From positions 1 to 64,000 of the forward strand of contig JAIQFO010000004.1 in assembly GCA_020073215.1 (NCBI GenBank): DNA of 64,000 nt. Reading direction: 5' to 3'. The notes under the pieces were generated by a model, which saw nothing but the letters and a program-made list of their open reading frames with translations, was not told the DNA's origin and ran no database searches. Position numbers and translations under genes: made by a program. This DNA comes from Terriglobia bacterium (lineage in GTDB: Bacteria; Acidobacteriota; Terriglobia; Terriglobales; Acidobacteriaceae). Below are positions 17,404 through 26,719 of this stretch, piece by piece; the first letter of the stretch is position 1, and each line of letters starts with the position of its first letter.

Positions 17404-17595
17404 ATGGAAACCCGAACTGCAGGTTCCGACTCCGTGCCGCCGGGTTTGCAACCGCACCCGAAAGCGGCGCTCTTAGGACTGCCGTGCGCTCGCTGCAAGG
17501 CATATTTCGCGGCAGACCTTGAGGTCTGTCCGATCTGCGAATGCAACGAAAGGGTTGTCATTGGCAAGGGTGCAACGAAGGTTGTGGTGATGTGA
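17404..17595 (+). CDS. Small zinc-ribbon protein
   Basis: This predicted 63-residue protein contains CARC (28-31) and CPIC (42-45) separated by ten residues, the spacing of a zinc ribbon, in LPCARCKAYFAADLEVCPICEC. A third Cys (47) follows. Such small ribbons are often nucleic-acid or protein binding, but no role can be given. The start at ATG 17404 leaves a flexible 25-residue N-terminus; the frame is open 10 codons further. It is divergent from the winged-helix regulator, with about 230 bp between. Confidence 0.55.
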   Translation: METRTAGSDSVPPGLQPHPKAALLGLPCARCKAYFAADLEVCPICECNERVVIGKGATKVVVM

Positions 17596-17880
17596 AGCGG
17601 AATCGTCAGTCAGCGCGGGATCTGCCAGATTCAGCCCGCAGCAGAACGGTTGCATGGCCGTCCTGCTCAGGGCGGGCAGCCCCGCGCTGCCGACGACGCA
17701 GACTTGAGGTGGCGACTGCTCCCGGATCGTCCTGAAGTGCGAGCAACGAGACGGCGAGGGTTTTCGCTGCTTGGCGATTGCAAGGTTCGGCGTAATAGAT
17801 AACTTCCCCGTTTTGAGCAACCCGCCGCGAGCGTCGCAATCGGCGTCGCGGCCCAAACAACATAAAAAAGGAGAAATACC

Positions 17881-18597
17881 ATGAAACGTATCGTAGTTGT
17901 TGCAGTTGTTCTGTTCCTCGCAGTGCTGGCAGTACCGAGTGCCATGGCCCAGAGCGCAGGGCCCAAGGTGATCAAGCCCGACTCGGTGGCGTTTGGCAGA
18001 ACGTACAGCGAATGGTCAGCAGCCTGGCAGCAATGGGCACTCTCCATTCCGGTCGTTAACCATCCTCTCTTTGACAACGGCGACTGCAGTGTCGGGCAGT
18101 CCGGTCCTGTGTGGTTTCTGGGGGGGAAGTTTTGCGCCATCAACACTCCCGGTTGCGGCACCAACAATGTCGTTCGTACTTGCAGCGTGCCTCGCGGAAA
18201 GGCTCTCTATATCCCGATCCTGAACGCCGAGTGGTCCGTGCTGGAAATGAACGACCCGAAGTTTCAGATTGCGGACTTGCGCTCGAATGCCGCGATCAAT
18301 ATGGACGGGGCGGCCAATCTTTCCTTCGAGATTGATGGGGCAGCGATCCCGCACCTGCAGGATAGGTTTCGTGTTCAATCCACGGCCTTCGTGTTCACAC
18401 TCCCAGACGACAACCTGTTCAATGCGGTGGGAGAGGGACCATATACCGGTGGATCCTACTTTCCCGGAGTGGACGACGGCGTGTATGTGATGCTCGCGCC
18501 ACTGCCTCTGGGCCCGCACACGATCCATTTCCACGGGTCGCTGCCGGTGTGGCAATTCACGCTGGACATCACCTACTACCTCAATGTGACGAAGTGA
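17881..18597 (+). CDS. Secreted protein of unknown function
   Basis: This 238-residue protein has a clear signal peptide (MKRIVVVAVVLFLAVLAVPSAMAQ). The mature part begins with an aromatic segment (FGRTYSEWSAAWQQWALSIP) and contains Cys pairs (DNGDCSVGQSGPVWFLGGKFC and CGTNNVVRTC) that could form disulfides. It ends with a beta-rich half including LGPHTIHFHGSLPVWQF, reminiscent of a carbohydrate-binding or jelly-roll fold. I do not recognise an enzyme motif. AAGGAGAAATACC directly precedes the ATG. A hairpin terminator follows at 18642. Confidence 0.8.
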   Translation: MKRIVVVAVVLFLAVLAVPSAMAQSAGPKVIKPDSVAFGRTYSEWSAAWQQWALSIPVVNHPLFDNGDCSVGQSGPVWFLGGKFCAINTPGCGTNNVVRTCSVPRGKALYIPILNAEWSVLEMNDPKFQIADLRSNAAINMDGAANLSFEIDGAAIPHLQDRFRVQSTAFVFTLPDDNLFNAVGEGPYTGGSYFPGVDDGVYVMLAPLPLGPHTIHFHGSLPVWQFTLDITYYLNVTK

Positions 18598-18641
18598 AGC
18601 GGGTTTTGCCCGGCACAGCTTCCAGTTAACACGCGAGTCTT

Positions 18642-18670
18642 CCACCCTCGACGTTCGATGCCGAGGGTGG
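18642..18670 (+). terminator. Hairpin after the secreted protein gene
   Basis: A CCACCCTCG/CGAGGGTGG stem around an 11-nt loop, 45 bp after the stop codon. No U-run of length follows, so it could also be a dispersed repeat. Confidence 0.45.
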
Positions 18671-18719
18671 AGTTCTTGAAGTTATCGAGATGGGAAGCAA
18701 CCTCTCGAAAGGAGGCTCT

Positions 18720-21020
18720 ATGAGACGACGTACTGTTTATACCCTACTCTCCGCGGTTCTGTTAATTCTCTCGACTCTGCTTGGTTGTGGCGGTAGCTCG
18801 GCCCCCGCCCCGCCGGTAATATCCGTATCACCAAGCACAGCCTCACTTATCGCCGGAGCTGCGCAACAATTCACGGCCAGTGTCACTGGAACTTCCTCCA
18901 CCGCTGTAACCTGGAGCGTTTCAGGATGCACTGGCACAAGCTGCGGAACTATCGATAACAACGGCCTATACACGGCCCCATCCCTGATACCGAGTGACAC
19001 CACCGTGAACGTGGTGGCCACGCTGCAATCCGATACCACCAGGTCCGGGTCGGCACGGGTGAACCAGGTCGCCGTGCAGGTGCGTATCTCAGAGTCCTCC
19101 GTAAACGCTAATGGGGGGGATTCCCATCAGTTCACCGCAACGGTAACCGGACACACGAACACATCTGTTACCTGGAGCCTGTCCACGTGCTCTCTCGGTG
19201 CGTGCGGCACCCTCAGTTCCACCGGGTTGTACACGGCCCCTTCCTCTGTCGCATCAGCGGCGGATGTAAGCGTTACCGTCACGTCGCAGGCCGATTCTAG
19301 CAAGTACAGCAGTGCCACCGTGCACCTGGTGCCTGTAGCGTTTTCGATTTCTCCGGCCGGGCCCTTGAACGTCTCCGTAAACGCGACGCAAAATTTCACC
19401 GCTACCGTGAGTGGCGACTCGAGCAATGCCGGCGTCGTCTGGTCCCTGGACGCGTCGTGCACTCCTGCTACTTGCGGCACACTTAGCAATGTCGCAAATA
19501 CATCTGTCACGTACACGGCACCCGCGACCGTGCCCAATCCCGCCACGGTCACACTCACGGCAACCTCGGTGACGGATCCTTCCAAGAGTAAAAACGTGGC
19601 GATCACAATCACTGCTAGTATTCCGGGCCTCCAAGCCGGCGACTATGCCTTCGTATTCAGTGGCTGGAAGGGGTTGGGCGGCGGCAACTTCGGCCGGCAG
19701 GTCACGGTCGGCCACTTCCATGCTGATTCCAGCGGCAATGTCACGGACGGCGCGAAAGATGTCAATGACGAGTCCGGCGTGTCACTTTCCGTTTCCATCA
19801 CCGGTACGTACACCGTCAATTCCAATCGCCGCGGGACCCTCACACTTGTTAGCGCCCAGGACACGGCGACCTACTCCATGACGCTGGATACTACCGGGAC
19901 AAAGGGTAACTTCATCCGGCTCAATAGCTCCGGGAACCCAGTGTCCGGCTCCGGATACTTCGAGCCGCAAGATAGCTCGGCGTATTCCTCGGCGGCTCTG
20001 GCCGGCTCGTACGCTCTGTACCTGACCGCAAAACCGAATGACTCAGTCAGCATGGCTGCGGTCGGCAGATTTACAGCCAGCTCGAGCGGAAGTCTCAGCA
20101 ACGGCGAAATGGACATGCTGGCGCCCACTGCGAGCTATACCCAACTGACACTCGGAGGGACAGTGGATGCTCCATCGTCCACGACGGGGCGGGGCACCGC
20201 GAACCTGACCTTAACTCCACCGCCCGGAGCTTTTTCCGGCAGCATGCAGTTCGTGTACTACGTCATCTCTGCGAACAAGGTCATATTGATGCAGACCGAC
20301 GCTCGCGGCGGGACGGCTCCCTTGCTGAGTGGCGAGGCGCAACGCCAGATCGGGTCGTTCTCGCTCGCAACATTCGATGCTCCCGCCATCTTCGAACTCG
20401 CCGGGATGCACTCCTTCTATCAGTCCGTGGTTGTCGGACAGATAACGCCTGACGGGACCGGCGCGATGACGGGCATTCTCGATGAGAACTTCGAATCGAA
20501 CGCCAGCCTCAACCAGTCGTTTAGCGGAACGTATACGGTGGATTCCGAAGGACGCTCCACCATGACCCTGCTGAATGGCAGCGCGGTCGCGTACTTCTTT
20601 GGTCCGAACCAGGCCTACCTGATGGAGCAGCCGAATCCTGGGGCGGACATCCTGTACGGGAACGTGAAACCACAATCTGCGGGACCGTTTAGTCCGGCTT
20701 CTCTGAGCACGCTCCGGATCTCGGAACCCGAACCCGTCTCTCCCTTTGCCGAGTCCGACAGCGGCATCATCACCTTCGACGGCGTCGGTTCGAACAGCTT
20801 CGAGCAGGATTTCACCTTTTTCTACAGCGACGGAACCTACGTGCAGCAGTCGCAGACCGGAAGCGCCAGCTACACGTTGGACACCAATGGCCGTGGCGTG
20901 ATCTCGGTCAACGGTTTGGTCCTTCCCTTCTGGTTGGTCTCCGCTGACGAAGTGACTGTGATCGATACCGCCACCAACGGCGTTGACTATCTTCCGGTGG
21001 TGCAGCACTACCTGAAGTAG
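18720..21020 (+). CDS. Lipoprotein with bacterial Ig-like (Big_2-type) repeats
   Basis: The 766-residue product has a signal peptide and lipobox (ILSTLLGCGG). Three Ig-like repeats of about 90 residues follow (VSPSTASLIAGAAQQFTASV..VTWSVSGC; VNANGGDSHQFTATV..VTWSLSTC; LNVSVNATQNFTATV..VVWSLDASC). The remaining 450 residues contain repeats with the pattern YAFVFSGW, GSYALYL, GTYTVDSEGRSTMTL, a beta-rich domain common in acidobacterial surface proteins. A cell-surface adhesive or structural role is likely but unproven. I chose ATG 18720 because AAAGGAGG lies 5 nt upstream and the signal peptide starts there; an upstream start at 18690 lacks this. Confidence 0.85.
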   Translation: MRRRTVYTLLSAVLLILSTLLGCGGSSAPAPPVISVSPSTASLIAGAAQQFTASVTGTSSTAVTWSVSGCTGTSCGTIDNNGLYTAPSLIPSDTTVNVVATLQSDTTRSGSARVNQVAVQVRISESSVNANGGDSHQFTATVTGHTNTSVTWSLSTCSLGACGTLSSTGLYTAPSSVASAADVSVTVTSQADSSKYSSATVHLVPVAFSISPAGPLNVSVNATQNFTATVSGDSSNAGVVWSLDASCTPATCGTLSNVANTSVTYTAPATVPNPATVTLTATSVTDPSKSKNVAITITASIPGLQAGDYAFVFSGWKGLGGGNFGRQVTVGHFHADSSGNVTDGAKDVNDESGVSLSVSITGTYTVNSNRRGTLTLVSAQDTATYSMTLDTTGTKGNFIRLNSSGNPVSGSGYFEPQDSSAYSSAALAGSYALYLTAKPNDSVSMAAVGRFTASSSGSLSNGEMDMLAPTASYTQLTLGGTVDAPSSTTGRGTANLTLTPPPGAFSGSMQFVYYVISANKVILMQTDARGGTAPLLSGEAQRQIGSFSLATFDAPAIFELAGMHSFYQSVVVGQITPDGTGAMTGILDENFESNASLNQSFSGTYTVDSEGRSTMTLLNGSAVAYFFGPNQAYLMEQPNPGADILYGNVKPQSAGPFSPASLSTLRISEPEPVSPFAESDSGIITFDGVGSNSFEQDFTFFYSDGTYVQQSQTGSASYTLDTNGRGVISVNGLVLPFWLVSADEVTVIDTATNGVDYLPVVQHYLK

Positions 21021-21038
21021 CAACTAAGCCGGGAAGAG

Positions 21039-21063
21039 GCTCCTGGCAAACCATCCAGGAGCC
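21039..21063 (+). terminator. Hairpin after the Ig-like lipoprotein gene
   Basis: A GGCTCCTGG/CCAGGAGCC perfect 9-bp stem with a 7-nt loop, 18 bp after the stop codon. Confidence 0.6.
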
Positions 21064-21662
21064 ATCTCCTCGGGGGCTGGTCCACCCTTCTCCCGCTGTT
21101 CTCCCTTTCCCATAATGAAACGTGGCTGCCCCATCCTTGCGTTTTTTGCAAGGGTGGGCTGCGATGCCGCTGGTAGCACAACCCTTGTCACGGCTCGAGG
21201 ACTGCATCCAAGGAAAGATCCCCTCTGGTGGCCTCGCTTTTGTCAAGCTTGACTTTTTGATCGGGACGAAATGGGGGTCAAGAGCCGGGAAGAAGCAAAG
21301 CGGCCATCCCGGAGCCCTAACCGGACAACGGAAGCATTCTAAGCCAAAGGAAAATAAAGACTTTACCTCTAAGCCCTTATTCCTCAAAGACCTGGCGGGA
21401 GAATCCCGCCAAAGTCTTGATTCCAAAAGACCGCTCATAGGGAGGGGTACCCCCGCTACCAACCGGCAAACACACCAAGAACCATAAAACCCGAAGAATT
21501 CCTTCCCGCCAATCCACCACCAAGAAATTTATTTTCGGGCGAACAAACGGAGAACCTAGAACTGGCGGGCAGACAAACTCGCGTCATACTTCCTGCCGGT
21601 TTTTCTTGTAACAAGTTGCCGCGAAATGCATTTCTTCCAAGGACGAGCCCAACGGAGAGGCA
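21064..21662. other. Gene-free stretch upstream of the DUF1634 gene
   Basis: Short overlapping ORFs are present but none has a plausible start, composition or family motif. The only recognisable item is the hairpin at 21131-21157. The stretch is more A+T-rich toward its right end. Confidence 0.45.
21131..21157 (+). repeat. REP-like hairpin related to the RAYT flanks
   Basis: CCATCCTTGC, loop GTTTTTT, GCAAGGGTGG, preceded by GGCTGCC and followed by GCTGCG. It shares the leader-CCA...TGG plan with the RAYT flanks and the copies at 43558 and 54068. Confidence 0.65.
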
Positions 21663-21668
21663 GTGGAT

Positions 21669-22157
21669 ATGTCGAAACCGGATACCTATGCAGGGACTGC
21701 CGTCGGGCGGGTCCTGACCCACGAGGACACTCCGGTCGATATTCCGGTGATCGTCGTTCTCGAGCCATCGGTTCATCCGCCGGTCGAAGACCGAATGCAG
21801 CAGGTCATCAGTCTGGCCTTGCTGTTCGGGGTGCTGGCGTCGGCCACGCTGGTGCTGCTGGGCGGGTCGCTTTATGTATCCCGGCACGCGATGGTAACCA
21901 CCGATTACGCGGCCTTTCGCGGCACGCCATCTGCAATGCGCACGTTCCGCGGGGTTTTGGATGCGGCCTTGCACCTTTCCGGAACAGGCCTGATCCAGCT
22001 GGGCTTGATGCTGCTGGTGGGAGTGCAGGTGGTGCGCGTTTTCTTGACCGGCATATTGTTCGCGCTGGAGCGTGACCGCATCTTTGTCGGGATTACCGGC
22101 ATTGTTTTTCTGTTGCTGATGTTCGGAATCATCAAAGGAATATTCTGTTGCCGGTAA
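21669..22157 (+). CDS. DUF1634 family membrane protein
   Basis: This protein of about 162 residues has three predicted membrane helices: QQVISLALLFGVLASATLVLLGGSLYV is the first, and the others are GLIQLGLMLLVGVQVVRVFLTGILFAL and FVGITGIVFLLLMFGIIKG. The pattern, with FRGTPS between helices 1 and 2, fits DUF1634, a small membrane protein often encoded next to TauE/SafE exporters, as here. It probably acts with the downstream permease. GGAG lies at 21654-21657; GTG 21663 is an alternative start. Confidence 0.8.
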   Translation: MSKPDTYAGTAVGRVLTHEDTPVDIPVIVVLEPSVHPPVEDRMQQVISLALLFGVLASATLVLLGGSLYVSRHAMVTTDYAAFRGTPSAMRTFRGVLDAALHLSGTGLIQLGLMLLVGVQVVRVFLTGILFALERDRIFVGITGIVFLLLMFGIIKGIFCCR

Positions 22158-22242
22158 GCGGATGATCGAAGGCGCATCGACCAAAATCCGACAGACGATA
22201 GGGGCGATGATGAGAGATGCCGATGGCTAGGGTCAGCGAGTT

Positions 22243-23079
22243 ATGAGCGTCATCACTTTTACGCTGTGCATACTGGCGGGCTCGATGCTGGCCGGGATTG
22301 TGGGGGCGCTCACGGGGCTGGGCGGAGGCGTGATTCTGGTCCCGATGCTGGTGTTGCTGTTCAAAGTCAACGTGCATTACGCGGTGGGCGCTTCGCTGAT
22401 GTCGGTGATTGCCACGTCTTCGGGCGCCACCGTTGCCTACCTGCGGGAAGGGTACACCAATCTGCGGGTCGGCATGTTTCTTCAGGTGGCGGCAGCGGCC
22501 GGCGCCCTGCTGGGCGCCTTTATTGCCGCGCGCATCCAGGGTCACCAACTCGCCATCCTGTTCGGCATCATGCTGCTGTTTTCCGCCTGGCTGTCAATGC
22601 GCCGCCGGAAACAGAGCGCCGCAGTCGGGGGCCCTGACAAACTGGCTCACCGGCTGCGGCTGTCAGGTTCCTATCCCGTGCCGGGCGGCAGACAGGAATA
22701 CCGCATCTACCATTCCTCGGGAGCGTTTGGACTGATGCTCGGGGCGGGAACGCTTTCGGGGCTGCTCGGTATCGGTTCCGGCGCGGTCAAGGTGCTGGCG
22801 ATGGACCAGATGATGCGCCTGCCCTACAAGGTCTCCACCACTACCAGCAACTTCATGATCGGCATCACCGCGGCGGTGAGCGCCGCTCTTTACATCAGTC
22901 TCGGCTACATTGACCCCGGGCTGACCATGCCCGTGATGCTGGGCGTGCTGGCGGGATCCATGATCGGGGCCAGGCTGCTCATGAAAACCCGGGCCGCTTC
23001 CCTCAGGGTGTTGTTCAGCATCGTTATCCTGGTCCTTGCCATTGAGATGATCTACAGCGGCCTGACTGGCAGGATCTAG
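22243..23079 (+). CDS. TauE/SafE family sulfite/anion exporter
   Basis: This 278-residue permease has about eight predicted membrane helices in two homologous halves. The family motifs are GALTGLGGGVILVPMLVLL (N-terminal half) and LSGLLGIGSGAVKVLAMDQMMRLPYKVSTTTSNFMIG (C-terminal half). Members export or import sulfite, sulfoacetate and related organic anions. It lies 85 bp after the DUF1634 gene on the same strand, and the pair is a known association. Substrate cannot be inferred from the neighbours. Confidence 0.9.
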   Translation: MSVITFTLCILAGSMLAGIVGALTGLGGGVILVPMLVLLFKVNVHYAVGASLMSVIATSSGATVAYLREGYTNLRVGMFLQVAAAAGALLGAFIAARIQGHQLAILFGIMLLFSAWLSMRRRKQSAAVGGPDKLAHRLRLSGSYPVPGGRQEYRIYHSSGAFGLMLGAGTLSGLLGIGSGAVKVLAMDQMMRLPYKVSTTTSNFMIGITAAVSAALYISLGYIDPGLTMPVMLGVLAGSMIGARLLMKTRAASLRVLFSIVILVLAIEMIYSGLTGRI

Positions 23080-23146
23080 CGGCAGCGAAGACGCCGCTGG
23101 AAAAAGCCCCACGCCACCCTCATCCGCGCGGCGTTTTTATCGCGCT

Positions 23147-24709
23147 TCAGGGCCTCGGCGGCTTCTGGGCGGCCCGGTCTTGCAGGGCTATCGTAACCGC
23201 GCCCAGCATCTCGGCGGCGGGAGCGGGCTTGCCAGTCCAGATTTCGAACTGCCGGGCGGCCTGTTGCACAAACATTTCGATTCCGGGGATGACAGCGATT
23301 CCCTTGGCGCGCGCGGCTTGCAGCAGGCGCGTCTCGGCCGGATCGTACACCATGTCGAAAACAACGCGGGCTTGGATTTCCTCATCCTTGAGCGGACAGT
23401 CGCGTGTGTTCAACATGCCCACAGGAGTGGCGTTGATGATGACGTCGAAGGCCAGCTTGCGGAGGTCGGCACGTTTGATGGTGCGCGCCTTGGCCTGGCG
23501 TGCGAGCTTCTGGGCCTTGGCCGAGGTGCGATTCAGTATCCAGACTTCGGCGCCGCGCTCTTTGAGTCCGAAGACGGCGGCCCGGGCCGCGCCGCCGGCG
23601 CCGAGTACGAGAACTTTCGCGTTCTCGATGGAGAGGCGTTGTTCGAGCGGACGAATCACGCCCGCGATGTCGGTGTTGAAGCCGTAGAGCTTGCCATCTT
23701 GTCCGCGAACGACAGTATTGCAGGCCCCGATTTTCGCCGTATGCGCGTCGGTGTTGTCGAGATGCGGAAGAATCGCCTGCTTGTACGGCATGGTAATACT
23801 GAGGCCGTGCAAGGGAATCTCTCGCACACAGTGGATCAGATCCTTGAGCGTCTTGGCGTGGAGAGGAAGGTAGACGCCGTTCACGTTCTCGCGGCGCAGC
23901 GCCGTGTTCATGATCACGGGCGAGAGCGAATGCTCGATGGGATCGCCGGCGACTCCATAGACGCGGGTGGCGGCGTCCACCTGCTCAATGCGGTAAACAC
24001 TTCGCAGATCGCGTGAACTGACCTGACCGGGTGCGGTTTTGAGATCGGCGCTCACGGCGCCAAAAGTGAAAACGCTGCCCGCGCGCACCCCGAGCACACG
24101 ACTGATAATCCCTTGCTCTCCCATGCACAACCCGATCAGCGCATGCTTGTCGCTTTGTGTCTGCAGAAGCTTCATCATGGCCACGTTGTCGAAGAGCGTG
24201 GTGGCGGTGGTGACGACCTTGTAGAAGTCGGCCGGGATCTTCAACATCTTCTCCAGCGTCTCCTCGAGGTTGCGCGTGGCGCGGAAATCATGGAACGACA
24301 GGATGAGTCCGGCGCGGCTGCGCAGGCGCGCAATTGCTTCGGGCTTCGCTTTCAGTGCGCTCTGGAGTTCCAGGTCGACAATCAAACAGCCTGCGGCATG
24401 GGCCTTGGTGAGCACTTCCAATTGAGAAGCCAGCGAGCCTTTGAACTTACCGCCGCTGTCGACACGACGGCAGGTAGCGATGGCCGTGACGTACTGATGG
24501 GTTTCAAGAAAACGGTGGATCTTAGGAAGCGCGGCCACAGGCTGCTTCAGATAGTCCAAACGAAACTCAAGGAAGGGGTCATCCCGGGCCATGGACTCGG
24601 CGGTGGCAAGCATGTCTTCCACGGTGTCGGCGCTCAGCGCCAGACAAACCTTGGGCAGGCGCAAAGGCAGAAGACGCGGCGCGAGTGTGGAGGGCAAAGC
24701 CAAGGCCAT
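23147..24709 (-). CDS. aroDE: Fused 3-dehydroquinate dehydratase / shikimate dehydrogenase
   Basis: This 520-residue enzyme covers two consecutive shikimate pathway steps. Residues 18-235 are a type I dehydroquinase: EFRLDYL (48-54), catalytic His140 in ILSFHDF, and Schiff-base Lys164 in FYKVVTTA. Residues 248-515 are AroE: GDPIEHSLSP substrate loop, catalytic Lys310 in TMPYK, Asn331 in GACNTVV, FNTDIAG, and the NADP motif GAGGAARA. The order matches the plant-type AroD-AroE fusion, also found in Chlamydiae and some Acidobacteriota. All key residues are present in both halves. Confidence 0.96.
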   Translation of the reverse strand: MALALPSTLAPRLLPLRLPKVCLALSADTVEDMLATAESMARDDPFLEFRLDYLKQPVAALPKIHRFLETHQYVTAIATCRRVDSGGKFKGSLASQLEVLTKAHAAGCLIVDLELQSALKAKPEAIARLRSRAGLILSFHDFRATRNLEETLEKMLKIPADFYKVVTTATTLFDNVAMMKLLQTQSDKHALIGLCMGEQGIISRVLGVRAGSVFTFGAVSADLKTAPGQVSSRDLRSVYRIEQVDAATRVYGVAGDPIEHSLSPVIMNTALRRENVNGVYLPLHAKTLKDLIHCVREIPLHGLSITMPYKQAILPHLDNTDAHTAKIGACNTVVRGQDGKLYGFNTDIAGVIRPLEQRLSIENAKVLVLGAGGAARAAVFGLKERGAEVWILNRTSAKAQKLARQAKARTIKRADLRKLAFDVIINATPVGMLNTRDCPLKDEEIQARVVFDMVYDPAETRLLQAARAKGIAVIPGIEMFVQQAARQFEIWTGKPAPAAEMLGAVTIALQDRAAQKPPRP

Positions 24710-24920
24710 TTGTTTTCAACGACGGCGCGATATTACAGGGGTGCAAGCGCAGATGCAACATAAGGTTGATAAACGGCGCAGAAAACACTTTGGGAGCAGG
24801 GGGGCTAAACACCGTCGTAACCTTGACCCATCCCTAGGCGCTTGTTACTTTCGGCTGTAACCCTTGTCTTTCGAGAGAGATAGCGGGGTATCCCGGAAGC
24901 GGTTGGGAGTCGGAGGTAAG

Positions 24921-25886
24921 ATGAAGAAAACAGGATTGTTATTGCTACTGACGGTGATGGTAACGGCGACCCTCGTGGTGGCCCAACAGTCGATGACGGC
25001 GTCCACGCCCGATGCGTCCGGTATCGTCAGCACTTCGCGCAATGTGCCGTTCGTACGTTTCCAGACGCCTACTGCGGCAGATATTTACTGCGCAGGATTT
25101 ATTACCAAGGACCGGATTCCCGACGCGAACTACGTGAATGGCGGCATGCAGACGCCGGCTTCGACCAAGTTCCAGGTCGGGGAATTGGTCTATCTGGCGG
25201 GGAGCGGCTACCAGGCTGGACAAGTGTATTCGATCGTCCGCGAGTTGCGGGACACCAATGAGTACGAACTGTATCCTGGGCAGGGGAAGTTATTGGCTGC
25301 CACGGGGCGGCCCTACGGGGACATCGGCAGGGTGCGCGTACTCGATACGCGCAGTCATAGCGCCATCGCCCAGGTGGAATTCAGCTGCGATCCCATCAAC
25401 CCGGGAGATGTTGTCGTGCCATTTGCCGAAAAACCGTCAGTTGCGTTCCGCTCGCCTGGGCACTTTGACCGCTTTGCGCCAGTCAATGGAAAACTTAGCG
25501 GACGGGTCGTGCTCGGCAAAGACTTTGACGGGGTGCTCGGTACAGGCATGAAGCTTTATATGAACGTGGGTTCGAACCAGGGCGTAAAAGTGGGGGATTA
25601 CTTCCGTGTGGTACGCTCCTACGGTGTCATCTTGCACGATCCTGTGGACTCGCTCTCCTTCTACACTGGGACTACAGAAGACACGCAGATGCGTCCTCCC
25701 ACTTTTGAGGCCGATCGCTTCACCAGGACTAAGGGGCCGAATATTCATGTGGGCGACCTGCCGCGGATGGGCGTAGGAGAAGTGGTAGTCGTGAACGTAA
25801 CTCCAACCGCGTCGTCAGCCATGGTCGTCTTCGCGCTGGAAGATGTGCACGCGGGCGACACGGTGGAACTGGACAACCCGGAGTAA
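24921..25886 (+). CDS. Exported protein of unknown function
   Basis: This 321-residue protein has a signal peptide (MKKTGLLLLLTVMVTATLVVAQ). The mature part is beta-rich and contains two VGE/VGD-type turns (FQVGELVYLAGSGYQAGQVYSIVREL; NQGVKVGDYFRVVRSYG) like those of FlgT-C or SH3-like barrels. The last block (MGVGEVVVVNVTPTASSAMVVFALEDVHAGDTVEL) has the same plan. I do not recognise a family. GGAGGT lies 3 nt before ATG 24921; the frame is open to 24864 without further signals. A strong terminator follows. Confidence 0.8.
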   Translation: MKKTGLLLLLTVMVTATLVVAQQSMTASTPDASGIVSTSRNVPFVRFQTPTAADIYCAGFITKDRIPDANYVNGGMQTPASTKFQVGELVYLAGSGYQAGQVYSIVRELRDTNEYELYPGQGKLLAATGRPYGDIGRVRVLDTRSHSAIAQVEFSCDPINPGDVVVPFAEKPSVAFRSPGHFDRFAPVNGKLSGRVVLGKDFDGVLGTGMKLYMNVGSNQGVKVGDYFRVVRSYGVILHDPVDSLSFYTGTTEDTQMRPPTFEADRFTRTKGPNIHVGDLPRMGVGEVVVVNVTPTASSAMVVFALEDVHAGDTVELDNPE

Positions 25887-25909
25887 GAACGAAACCATTC
25901 AGTCGCAAC

Positions 25910-25932
25910 AAGGGGAGAGCAAATCTCCCCTT
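25910..25932 (+). terminator. Rho-independent terminator
   Basis: AAGGGGAGA, loop GCAAA, TCTCCCCTT, then TTTCTTTT, 24 bp after the stop codon of the exported protein gene. Confidence 0.9.
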
Positions 25933-26086
25933 TTTCTTTTGTGGGAGCGCGCGTAGCGGAGTGGAGCGGAATACTTAACCACAGGGCGACCTGCGCCACG
26001 CGGAGCAAGCGGAAATCAATCTCACCGCCGAATGGAAGAATCAGTCTTAGTTGTCTTCTGTGGTTAAGGAGTTTTCGGAATCCGAT

Positions 26087-26719
26087 TCAGTGGGGAGCTT
26101 CAACATCGGCATCGCCAAAAACCTCCGCGGTGAAAGCCTCGATGGTCGCGGCCTTGCGCCAGGCATTCAACGGCAGGCCAGCTTTGCGGCAGGTTTGCTC
26201 TAGAAATGTTTCCCGGTCCCAACCATTTTCGAGGGAAACCTGGGGCAACAGCAGGCCGCGTCGCGCGCCATCCGAAATGACCAGGCCGTGACGGCCGACT
26301 TCCACTGCCTCGGGATGAATCGGGAAGAGGCGGGAGAGCACGCTCAGCGAAACTTCCAGCATAAGGGCTTCTTTCTTCGTCACCGGCAAGAAGCGGGAAT
26401 CCTCAAAAGCGGCGGCCCGGGCCGTTTCGGCCACGGCGCGATACAGCGGCGCAATGGCCGCGGCATAGCCAACGCATCCCCGAAGTTGGCGGTGGAGATC
26501 GCCAGGCAGATAAAGAGTGGTGAAGACGCCTCGCGGCTCCGACAGCCGGAGCGAAGAAGGCGGCGGTTCCGAAAAAGGCTGACGCTCCAGAACGCACAAA
26601 ATCGCCCGGTGCGCGATGCGGAGCAGAGTCCGGCGCTGCTCGAGAGAAAATTCCGGGGTTTGCTGGGCGGAATTGTGTGCGGCCAGATTCTCAGACGGCT
26701 TTTCAGACAGCTTGGACAT
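26087..26719 (-). CDS. AMMECR1 domain protein
   Basis: This 210-residue protein matches the AMMECR1 (AmmeMemoRadiSam A) domain: GVFTTLYLPGDLHRQLRGCVGY carries the invariant RGCVG motif, with AAFEDSRFLPVTKKE, SLSVLSRLFPI and GLVISDGARRGLLLPQV after it. Function of the domain is not settled, though it is often linked to a radical SAM protein and a MEMO protein; neither is next to it here. ATG 26719 has GGAG upstream and overlaps the end of pgsA by 17 bp, suggesting translational coupling. Confidence 0.88.
   Translation of the reverse strand: MSKLSEKPSENLAAHNSAQQTPEFSLEQRRTLLRIAHRAILCVLERQPFSEPPPSSLRLSEPRGVFTTLYLPGDLHRQLRGCVGYAAAIAPLYRAVAETARAAAFEDSRFLPVTKKEALMLEVSLSVLSRLFPIHPEAVEVGRHGLVISDGARRGLLLPQVSLENGWDRETFLEQTCRKAGLPLNAWRKAATIEAFTAEVFGDADVEAPH

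Noticed and set aside
21122..21487. 121-codon ORF in the gene-free stretch before the DUF1634 gene
   Set aside because: It begins within a REP-like hairpin, lacks a ribosome binding site and shows no motif.
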